Shown: positions 1 to 4,948 of the stretch, one piece after another
Position numbering within the stretch: position 1 is the first letter of the stretch
Layout of the letters: every line of letters starts with the position of its first letter
Source of the DNA: Chloroflexota bacterium
Lineage (GTDB): Bacteria > Chloroflexota > Limnocylindria > QHBO01
NCBI GenBank assembly: GCA_020848055.1
Contig: JADLBB010000119.1
Location: forward strand, 1-5,768
Length of the DNA: 5,768 nucleotides
Direction of reading: 5' to 3'
The notes under the pieces: generated by a model
The model's database searches: none
Told to the model about the DNA's origin: nothing
Seen by the model: only the letters and a program-made list of their open reading frames with translations
Made by a program: the position numbers and the translations under genes

Positions 1-830
1 GACGTGTCCGCCACGCCGCGCACGCTGAAGATGATGTGCTGCGCACCGGCCTCGGCGAGGCCGCCGAAGCGCTCGACGGTCGCATCGGCCGCTTCTTCGA
101 GTGGGTCAACGGAGGTCAGCACGGTCTTCTCGATCTCGTCGTAGGGGCGACCGAGACTCTCGCAATGCTCGCGCAGCACGGCGAGCTTGTCGCGCACGAA
201 GTCCGGCGATCGGCCGAACAGGTTGCAGGCGTCGGCGTACTGGGCGACCAGGTGCAGGGTCTTGCGCTCGCCGCCGCCGCCGACCAGGATCGGCACCCGT
301 GGCCGGCTGATCGACTGCGGCGAGTTGATCAGGTGCGAGGCGCGCACCCGCTTGCCCTCGAAGGCCTCGTGCGTGCCCGACCCGCCCGACCACATCTCGC
401 GCGCCATGCGCAGCGTGTCCTCGAGCCACTCGAACCGCTCGCCGAGCGGCGGGAAATCGAAGCCGAGGCCCTTTGACTCGTACTCGTTCCACGCTGCACC
501 GATCCCGAACCAGGCGCGGCCGCCCGACAGCACGTCGAGCGTGGTGGCCGCCTTGATCCACAGGCCCGGTGGACGATAGTGAACGCCGCCGACCATGAGG
601 CCGATGCGGGCGCGGTCGGTGTGCGCAGCGATGAAGCCCAGGGCCGTCTGGCCCTCCAGCATCGGGGCCTCGGGCGGACCGAGGCCGTGGATCTGGAAGA
701 AGTGGTCCATGACCCAGATCGAGTCGAAGCCCGCATCGTCCGCGGTCCGAGCGACCCGGGCCAGGGTGGGGCCGATGGCCTCGGTCCCACCCGGCCAGGT
801 GAAGCTGCTGATCTGGAGGCCGAACTTCAT
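1..830 (-). CDS. LLM-class F420-dependent oxidoreductase, C-terminus cut by window edge
   Basis: Flavin-fold (luciferase-like) oxidoreductase of the F420-dependent TIM-barrel type, expected in the cytosol; the substrate is unknown. The frame is open from the ATG at 830 to the left edge, giving 276 whole codons without a stop. The protein starts MKFGLQISSFTWPGG and continues with AGFDSIWVMDHFFQI, GLMVGGVHYRPPGLWIKAATTLDVLSGGRAW, FPPLGERFEWLEDTLR and the loop PILVGGGGERKTL. These are the usual landmarks of the TIGR03560-like LLM group. The family is normally a little over 300 residues, so perhaps 30-50 residues are missing. It begins 19 nt after the stop of the cupredoxin gene on the same strand, so the two probably share a transcript. 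No good Shine-Dalgarno sequence precedes the ATG, so coupling to the upstream gene is likely. The family call is firm; the F420 rather than FMN cofactor is inferred from family membership. Confidence 0.9.
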   Translation of the reverse strand, partial: MKFGLQISSFTWPGGTEAIGPTLARVARTADDAGFDSIWVMDHFFQIHGLGPPEAPMLEGQTALGFIAAHTDRARIGLMVGGVHYRPPGLWIKAATTLDVLSGGRAWFGIGAAWNEYESKGLGFDFPPLGERFEWLEDTLRMAREMWSGGSGTHEAFEGKRVRASHLINSPQSISRPRVPILVGGGGERKTLHLVAQYADACNLFGRSPDFVRDKLAVLREHCESLGRPYDEIEKTVLTSVDPLEEAADATVERFGGLAEAGAQHIIFSVRGVADT

Positions 831-849
831 CGGCCCATGTTAGGGGCTG

Positions 850-1326
850 TCAGCCGGCGTCGAACCCGATGTACATGCCCGAGGCGTAGTGGCCGGGCAC
901 GTTGCAGATGCCGACGTACTTGGCCGCATCCAGCGTGGCGCTGAACGACTTGGTCTCGCCCGGCTCGATGTCCTCGACCTCGCCCATGGAGGTGAGGGCC
1001 GGATCGTCCTCGTCGACCTCGGGCTCGTCGGACTCGATGGGCAGCGAGTCGGCGGCAAGGTCGGTCTTGAACACGACGAACTCGTGCTCCATCGTGCCGT
1101 CGTTGGTGACGTTGAACGTCACCTTGCCGGCCGGTATGTCGGTTCGGTCGAAGGTGATCGAGAACTCCTTGAGGCTCACGTTCACCACCGTGCCCTGGTC
1201 GCCGCCACCGGTGCTGGCGGCCGCCGACGGCGATGCCGCCCCGCCGCTGCAGGCGGTCATGGTGGCGAGCATGGCAAAGACGGCCACGGCGACGCTTCCC
1301 GGCCGCCTCATTGTCAGTAGGGTCAT
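850..1326 (-). CDS. Cupredoxin-domain (type 1 copper) lipoprotein
   Basis: Predicted extracytoplasmic blue-copper electron carrier, 158 residues. The N-terminus MTLLTMRRPG is followed by a hydrophobic stretch (residues 11-23) and Cys26 in ATMTAC. This is a plausible lipobox, though Met at -3 is unusual. A Ser/Ala/Gly linker (27-45) leads into one cupredoxin domain (about 46-158). The type 1 copper ligands are all visible: His81 in MEHEF, then Cys141, His146 and Met151 in CNVPGHYASGM, a C-x4-H-x4-M arrangement. Between the first His and the Cys lies a very acidic stretch (residues 98-124). The ATG at 1326 is chosen because GAGGAGG sits 4 nt upstream; starting at 1413 would add 29 residues ahead of the signal peptide. 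The redox partner is unknown. It could resemble plastocyanin, sulfocyanin or halocyanin-type proteins; the subgroup is not resolved. Confidence 0.88.
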   Translation of the reverse strand: MTLLTMRRPGSVAVAVFAMLATMTACSGGAASPSAAASTGGGDQGTVVNVSLKEFSITFDRTDIPAGKVTFNVTNDGTMEHEFVVFKTDLAADSLPIESDEPEVDEDDPALTSMGEVEDIEPGETKSFSATLDAAKYVGICNVPGHYASGMYIGFDAG

Positions 1327-1419
1327 TGTTCCTCCTCGGTGTGAGGGCCCTGGAGGCACGGGTCGCACGGCGTTGAGGTCTGCACTCGGCACGGGGCCAC
1401 GTTGGCGGACCAAGCATAC

Positions 1420-1453
1420 GCCGGGACGCGGGCATCCGCGCCCGCGCCCCGGC
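1420..1453 (-). terminator. Strong stem-loop 3' of trpB2, probable transcription terminator
   Basis: On the minus strand a 14-bp stem (1453-1440 with 1433-1420) encloses a 6-nt loop. It starts 15 nt past the trpB2 stop codon. In minus-strand RNA every position pairs, with one G-U wobble; in plus-strand RNA the same position is an A-C mismatch, which favours function in the trpB2 transcript. The run after it (GTATGCTTGG) is only weakly U-rich, so it is not a textbook intrinsic terminator. It could also stabilise the mRNA 3' end. Confidence 0.6.
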
Positions 1454-1467
1454 CTGCAGCTACCTGC

Positions 1468-2796
1468 TCAGGCCTGTCCGTCGGCCAGGCCGCCGCCGAG
1501 GTAAGCGTCGTAGGCGGCCATGTCGAAGAAGCCGTGGCCCGACAGGTTGAACAGGATGACCCGTTCCTCGCCAGCCTCGCGCGCCGCCAGTGCCTCGTCG
1601 ATGGCAGCACGGATTGCGTGGGACGACTCCGGCGCGGCGATCAGGCCCTCGGTTCGGGCGAACTGCACGGCCGCCTCGAAACAGGCGGTCTGCGGGTAGG
1701 CCTTCGCCTCGACGAAGCCCTGGTCCACCAGGTGCGAGACCATCGGCGCCATGCCGTGGTAGCGCAGCCCGCCGGCGTGAATCGGCGCGGGCACGAAGTC
1801 GTTGCCGAGCGTGTGCATCTTGAGCAGCGGCGTCGTCCCGGCGGTGTCGCCGAAGTCGTAGCGATACTCGCCCTGCGTCAGGCTCGGGCACGAGGCCGGC
1901 TCGACCGCCAGGAAGCGAGTCTGCCTTGTGCCAGCCAGCCGATCCGCCAGGAACGGGAAGGCCAGCCCGGCGAAGTTCGACCCGCCGCCGGCACAGCCGA
2001 TGACGACGTCCGGCTCCTCGCCGGCCATCCCCATCTGTGCGATCGCCTCCTGACCGATGACGGTCTGGTGCAGCAGCACGTGGTTGAGCACGCTGCCGAG
2101 CGCGTACTTGGTGTCGTCGCGGGTGGCGGCCTCCTCGACGGCCTCGCTGATGGCGATGCCCAGGCTGCCGGTCGAGTCCGGGTCGGCGGCCAGGATGGCA
2201 CGGCCGGCGTTGGTCTGATCCGACGGCGACGGGACGACGGTCGCTCCGAAGCTCTCGATGAAGCTGCGGCGGTACGGCTTCTGCTCGTAACTGACGCGGA
2301 CCATGAAGACCTTGGTCTCGATCCCGAACATGGCGCCCGCGAAGGCGAGGGCGCTGCCCCACTGGCCGGCGCCGGTCTCGGTCACGAGGCGCGTCACCCC
2401 CTCGGCGCGGTTGTAGTACGCCTGCGCGATGGCCGTGTTCGGCTTGTGGCTGCCGGCCGGCGAAACCGACTCGTTCTTGAAGTAGATCCGGGCCGGCGTG
2501 TCGAGCGCGCGCTCCAACCCGATGGCCCGTTGGAGCGGCGTGGGCCGGTAGATGCGGTACGCCTCGCGCACCTCCTCGGGAATCTCGATCAGCCGCTCGG
2601 CGCTGACCTCCTGGCGGATGAGCTCCATCGGAAACAGGGGCGCCAGGGCTTCGGGCCCGATCGGCTCTCGTGTGGCCGGGTGCAACGGCGGCGGCTGCGG
2701 GACGGGCAGGTCGGCCGCGATGTTGTAGTAGTGCGTCGGCAGCTCCGATTCGGGGAGCACGAAGCGACGCTGGGTGCGGGTGATGGTGACCGTCAT
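1468..2796 (-). CDS. trpB: TrpB2-type tryptophan synthase beta chain
   Basis: PLP-dependent enzyme of fold type II, 442 residues, cytosolic. TrpB converts indole plus L-serine to L-tryptophan; some TrpB2 proteins are thought to act alone or with a different serine donor. Visible landmarks are the Schiff-base lysine K118 in GSHKPNTA, the catalytic-type Glu140 in ETGAGQWG (Trp where TrpB1 has His), the phosphate-binding loop GCAGGGSNF (267-275), and the C-terminal NLSGHGFFDM. The N-terminal extension (residues 1-80) and the total length fit TrpB2 rather than the roughly 400-residue TrpB1. The ATG at 2796 has GGAGGT 8-9 nt upstream; a TTG 24 nt further up would place the Shine-Dalgarno sequence inside the gene. 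No trpA or other trp gene lies nearby. Expression is probably controlled by the Trp T-box leader directly upstream. Confidence 0.95.
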   Translation of the reverse strand: MTVTITRTQRRFVLPESELPTHYYNIAADLPVPQPPPLHPATREPIGPEALAPLFPMELIRQEVSAERLIEIPEEVREAYRIYRPTPLQRAIGLERALDTPARIYFKNESVSPAGSHKPNTAIAQAYYNRAEGVTRLVTETGAGQWGSALAFAGAMFGIETKVFMVRVSYEQKPYRRSFIESFGATVVPSPSDQTNAGRAILAADPDSTGSLGIAISEAVEEAATRDDTKYALGSVLNHVLLHQTVIGQEAIAQMGMAGEEPDVVIGCAGGGSNFAGLAFPFLADRLAGTRQTRFLAVEPASCPSLTQGEYRYDFGDTAGTTPLLKMHTLGNDFVPAPIHAGGLRYHGMAPMVSHLVDQGFVEAKAYPQTACFEAAVQFARTEGLIAAPESSHAIRAAIDEALAAREAGEERVILFNLSGHGFFDMAAYDAYLGGGLADGQA

Positions 2797-3133
2797 CGGT
2801 CTGAACCTCCGTGAGAACAACCAGACCCCTTCGCCTCAACGGGCGAGGGGGTCGTCTCACGGTGCCACCGTTGTTCCCGGGGTTGTTCTCGTCCCCGGCT
2901 CGTTCGGCCACGGAGCCGATGCCGGCGCCGCTGGCGCGCGCCATTCGACTCGATGGTCTCGGCCTTGATATCGGTGCCTCTCCGCCGGTGGCTAGTTGCG
3001 CATTGGGCTTTCGCCGCCGGAGCTCGCAGGTCCATTCGCCGATCGCGTCGCCGCCGGGGTCTCAGCCTTCCCGGCTCCCTGTGGGCGCGTGTGATGCGGG
3101 TACTCGTCCCGGTCGTCGCCGTCTTCTGATGTG
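2797..3133 (-). promoter_or_regulatory. Tryptophan T-box riboswitch (tRNA-Trp sensing leader of trpB2)
   Basis: Non-coding leader of about 337 nt, read on the minus strand. T-box RNAs bind a chosen tRNA through a specifier codon and test its 3' end for an amino acid. The Stem I parts are visible: GACGAGTA (3108-3101), an AG-bulge segment AGGGAG (3080-3075), a distal hairpin GCCGGG/CCCGGC (3075-3070 and 3058-3053) whose loop holds GCTG (3066-3063), and the specifier context GCGAATGGACC with UGG (Trp) at 3034-3032. A 6-bp hairpin (2918-2913 with 2901-2896) precedes the T-box. The antiterminator forms from AACGG (2872-2868), the 7-nt bulge TGGCACC (2867-2861), GTGAG (2860-2856), CTCGC (2847-2843) and CCGTT (2842-2838). 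The bulge base C after UGG would pair with discriminator G73 of bacterial tRNA-Trp, which agrees with the UGG specifier. The 5' end is inferred from the promoter. Confidence 0.88.
2809..2862 (-). terminator. T-box alternative fold: terminator hairpin extended into a Shine-Dalgarno sequestrator
   Basis: In the off state, GACCCCCTCGCC (2853-2842) pairs with GGCGAAGGGGTC (2835-2824): 12 positions, one C-A mismatch, 6-nt loop. The next bases, TGGTTGTTCT, are moderately U-rich, as for an intrinsic terminator. A second, outer helix CCGTGAGA (2862-2855) with TCTCACGG (2816-2809) is perfect over 8 bp and ties up the first two G of the trpB2 Shine-Dalgarno GGAGGT. Both helices use bases needed for the antiterminator, so the two folds exclude each other. 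Whether termination or sequestration dominates cannot be read from the sequence. Confidence 0.72.
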
Positions 3134-3139
3134 CGGTGG

Positions 3140-3169
3140 ACGTTAGTCGCTGGCGTGGCCCGGCGTCAA
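3140..3169 (-). promoter_or_regulatory. Sigma70-like promoter of the T-box leader
   Basis: On the minus strand a -35 box TTGACG (3169-3164) and a -10 box TAACGT (3145-3140) are separated by 18 nt. The predicted transcript would start near 3133, about 25 nt before the conserved GACGAGTA of Stem I. This is the usual position for a T-box leader, which supports both calls. Confidence 0.68.
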
Positions 3170-3215
3170 GCGTGGGGCGGGAGGGCCGCGGTTTGCCGCG
3201 CGCATCAACGGCCGA

Positions 3216-3233
3216 AACCTGCGGACGCAGGTT
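3216..3233. repeat. Short perfect dyad AACCTGCG-GA-CGCAGGTT
   Basis: Two 8-bp arms, AACCTGCG and CGCAGGTT, are separated by only 2 bp. The arms are perfectly complementary. A loop of 2 nt is too short for a stable full RNA hairpin, so a dimeric protein operator is the more likely reading. It lies roughly 45 bp upstream of the trpB2 leader -35 box and about 190 bp upstream of the FAD gene. Confidence 0.5.
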
Positions 3234-3245
3234 CAGCGCCGCACA

Positions 3246-3295
3246 ATGCAGCCCCGGCGCGGCCCAAGGGGCCTACTGCAGGATGAGCGCTGCAT
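3246..3295. repeat. Inverted repeat ATGCAGC / GCTGCAT with an inner hairpin
   Basis: ATGCAGC (3246-3252) is perfectly complementary to GCTGCAT (3289-3295). Between them lies a smaller GC-rich dyad, GGCCC (3261-3265) with GGGCC. The arms are only 7 bp, so chance occurrence in GC-rich DNA cannot be excluded. Confidence 0.35.
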
Positions 3296-3328
3296 CAGCC
3301 GCCGGGCGCCACGCAGAACGGACGTAAT

Positions 3329-3394
3329 GCGGCCCTGGGCCGGCACCTGCCGGTTGTGGTGGTCGCACCCACCACGCAACCGGCGAAGGGCCGC
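3329..3394. repeat. Large imperfect inverted repeat upstream of the FAD oxidoreductase
   Basis: Three nested helices are visible: GCGGCCCT (3329-3336) with AGGGCCGC (3387-3394), GCCGGTTG (3349-3356) with CAACCGGC (3377-3384), and TGGTGG (3357-3362) with CCACCA (3369-3374), closing a 6-nt loop. A 2-nt bulge (3375-3376) and a 12-nt/2-nt internal loop interrupt them. In total 22 bp pair within 66 nt. No U-run follows on either strand, so it is unlikely to be a simple terminator. It may be a structured leader or a cruciform-type regulatory site, 32 bp before the downstream start codon. Confidence 0.55.
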
Positions 3395-3426
3395 ACGCCC
3401 AACGCCCGGCGCCGTAGGATCAACGC

Positions 3427-4617
3427 GTGACTGACTTCAACGAACGAGCCGACGTCGTCATCGTCGGCGGGGCCATCGTCGGCAGCAGCGTCGCGACGTT
3501 CCTGGCCATGCGACAGGACTTCGGCGGGCGCATCGTGGTGGTCGAGCGTGACCCGACCTTCCGCACCAGCTCGACCACGCTGTCGGCGGCCAGCATTCGG
3601 CTCCAGTACAGCACCCCGCTGAACATCGAGATCAGTCGCTTCGGCGTCGAGGTCATCAAGCATCCGGACCGATACCTCGCCGTGGACGGCGAGGTACCCG
3701 AGTTCGACTTCGTGGAGAACGGCTACCTCTTCCTCGCCACCGATGCGGGCCTCGCCACCCTCGAATCGAATCACGCCGTCCAGCGCCAGCACGACGTTCC
3801 GGTGGTGCTGCTGACACCGGCGGAGCTGCACGCCCGCTTCGACTGGATGAACGTGGACGATCTCGCTGCAGCCTCACTCGGACTGGCCGACGAGGGCTGG
3901 TTCGACTCGCACGCGCTGCTCCAGGGGTTCCGTCGCAAGGCGCGTTCGCTCGGCGTCGTCGAGCGAACGGGAGAGGTGGTGGCGATGGACATGGACGGCG
4001 ACCGGGTGGCCGGCGTCCGCCTGGCGGACGGCGCCATCATCGGCGCCGATTGGGTGGTGAATGCGGCCGGACCGCGTGCCGCCTCGGTGGCGGCGATGGC
4101 CGGGGTCGAGCTTCCTGTGCACCCGCGCAAGCGGCACGTCTACCACGTGGAGGCACCGGTCAAGCTGGGAGCGGCACCGCTGACGATCGATCCGACCGGG
4201 GTCTACTTCCGCCCCGAGGGCCCGGCCTACATCACCGGCTTCTCGCCACGCGAGGGCGAGCCCGATCCGGACACCCTCGACCTCGCCACCGATCGCGCGC
4301 CGTTCGAGTCCAGGGTATGGCCGGCGCTGGCGCATCGGGTGCCGGGCTTCGACCACGCGCGCCTGCTCGACACGTGGGCCGGCCACTACGAGGTCAACAC
4401 GCTGGACCACAACGCGATCGTCGGCCCCCATCCGCGCATCCACAACCTGCTGTTCGCCAACGGCTTTTCCGGCCACGGGCTGCAGCAGGCGCCGGCCGCG
4501 GGGCGAGGACTGGCCGAGTGGATCGCCATGGGCCGATGGCAGACGATCGACCTGTCTCCGCTGGGCTACGAGCGCGTGGAGCGCGACGAGCCGATCCGCG
4601 AGCTGAACGTCGTCTGA
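3427..4617 (+). CDS. FOXRED1-like FAD-dependent oxidoreductase (DAO family)
   Basis: Predicted flavoprotein of the glycine/D-amino acid oxidase (DAO) fold, 396 residues, probably cytosolic; the substrate is unknown. The FAD Rossmann motif is DVVIVGGAIVGSS (G14, G15, G19), with Glu40 in VVVERD expected to hold the ribose. The middle contains LESNHAVQRQ and GLADEGWFDSHALLQGFRRK, and the C-terminal part VGPHP and NGFSGHGLQQAP (345-356). These blocks, and the ending QTIDLSP...ELNVV, closely match what I recall of human mitochondrial FOXRED1. The protein has no cysteine, so the cysteinyl-FAD link of monomeric sarcosine oxidase is impossible. The start is GTG. AGGA 7 nt upstream is a weak Shine-Dalgarno, but it overlaps TAGGAT, which as a -10 box would make the mRNA leaderless. 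It stands alone on the plus strand and converges on padR with a 7-bp gap. Confidence 0.92.
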   Translation: MTDFNERADVVIVGGAIVGSSVATFLAMRQDFGGRIVVVERDPTFRTSSTTLSAASIRLQYSTPLNIEISRFGVEVIKHPDRYLAVDGEVPEFDFVENGYLFLATDAGLATLESNHAVQRQHDVPVVLLTPAELHARFDWMNVDDLAAASLGLADEGWFDSHALLQGFRRKARSLGVVERTGEVVAMDMDGDRVAGVRLADGAIIGADWVVNAAGPRAASVAAMAGVELPVHPRKRHVYHVEAPVKLGAAPLTIDPTGVYFRPEGPAYITGFSPREGEPDPDTLDLATDRAPFESRVWPALAHRVPGFDHARLLDTWAGHYEVNTLDHNAIVGPHPRIHNLLFANGFSGHGLQQAPAAGRGLAEWIAMGRWQTIDLSPLGYERVERDEPIRELNVV

Positions 4618-4624
4618 TTCGCGT

Positions 4625-4948
4625 CTAGTCCGCCGGGCGCTCCAGTCGGGCGCGACCGATGCGAACGAGCGAAGAGAGGCCGTCGAGCTGGGTCCGCAGA
4701 GCCAGTTCGCCCGCAGCCGTGAGGCGATAGGGCCGCCGGCGCTGCTCCGCCTCCATCGGCTCGATCAGGCCACGCGCCTCGAGGCGCGCCAGCGCGGCGT
4801 ACAGCGTGCCCGGACCGATCGGTGAGCCACTGATGGCTTCCGCGTCCGCCATGATCGCGTAGCCATGCCGGGGTCCGGCTCCCAAAGAGATGAGGATGAG
4901 GATGGCTGGCTCGGCAAACCGACCGAGATCTCCTGCGCCTTCGGTCAC
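4625..4948 (-). CDS. PadR-family transcriptional regulator
   Basis: Short winged-helix DNA-binding protein of 107 residues, matching the minimal PadR size. The N-terminal helices contain EPAILILISLGAGPRHGYAI (13-32, the PadR-typical HGYAI). The recognition region is GSPIGPGTLYAALARLEARG (41-60), and the wing carries RRRPYRLTAAGE (70-81). PadR proteins are usually dimeric repressors whose dimer helices lie at the C-terminus; here residues 82-107 would serve. The GTG start overlaps the TGA stop of the upstream Rieske gene as GTGA, so translation is probably coupled and no separate ribosome-binding site is needed. Alternative longer starts would run through the Rieske gene in another frame with no family similarity. 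Its target is unknown; control of its own operon is a reasonable guess. Confidence 0.92.
   Translation of the reverse strand: MTEGAGDLGRFAEPAILILISLGAGPRHGYAIMADAEAISGSPIGPGTLYAALARLEARGLIEPMEAEQRRRPYRLTAAGELALRTQLDGLSSLVRIGRARLERPAD

Larger units (their letters stand above)
3170..3426. other. Divergent non-coding region with several inverted repeats
   Basis: This 257-bp stretch lies between the trpB2 leader promoter (minus) and the FAD oxidoreductase gene (plus). I see no convincing coding frame. The short open frames overlapping it lack ribosome-binding sites and recognisable protein character. It holds three dyad structures, listed separately (3216-3233, 3246-3295, 3329-3394). On the plus strand TAGGAT (3415-3420) could be a -10 box, but I find no convincing -35 box. 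Confidence 0.6.

Noticed and set aside
828..838. Three-codon frame (ATG GGC CGA TGA) overlapping the oxidoreductase start
   Set aside because: No Shine-Dalgarno precedes it and such a short frame arises easily by chance.
1327..1413. Longer start for the cupredoxin (adds 29 residues)
   Set aside because: It would put a Pro/Arg-rich tail before the lipoprotein signal; GAGGAGG lies just before the ATG at 1326.
827..1435. Alternative minus-strand frame of 202 residues across the cupredoxin gene
   Set aside because: Out of frame with the cupredoxin, Arg-rich and featureless; the other frame has a ribosome-binding site, signal peptide and copper ligands.
1402..2814. Plus-strand open frame of 470 residues opposite trpB2
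   Set aside because: It is antisense to a clearly recognised enzyme, Arg/Gly/Asp-rich without family features, and reflects the codon bias of GC-rich DNA.
2797..2820. TTG start of trpB2 eight codons upstream
   Set aside because: The codons would run through the Shine-Dalgarno sequence and the T-box sequestrator helix; the ATG at 2796 has correct spacing.
2941..2946. Second GAATGG on the minus strand as the T-box specifier
   Set aside because: It lies well past Stem I and has no AGTA partner strand; the UGG at 3034-3032 is in the correct place.
2793..3035. Short minus-strand open frame inside the trpB2 leader, possible leader peptide
   Set aside because: No ribosome-binding site or Trp-codon run is evident and the stretch is explained by the T-box RNA.
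3136..3434. Short plus-strand frames in the divergent region
   Set aside because: No ribosome-binding sites, low-complexity composition, and they run across the promoter and the inverted repeats.
4618..4624. Bidirectional terminator between the FAD gene and padR
   Set aside because: The gap is 7 bp and I see no hairpin with a T-run around the two stop codons.
4050..4628. Plus-strand 192-residue frame inside the FAD oxidoreductase
   Set aside because: Overlaps a well-supported gene in another frame and is Arg/Gly/Pro-rich with no motif.
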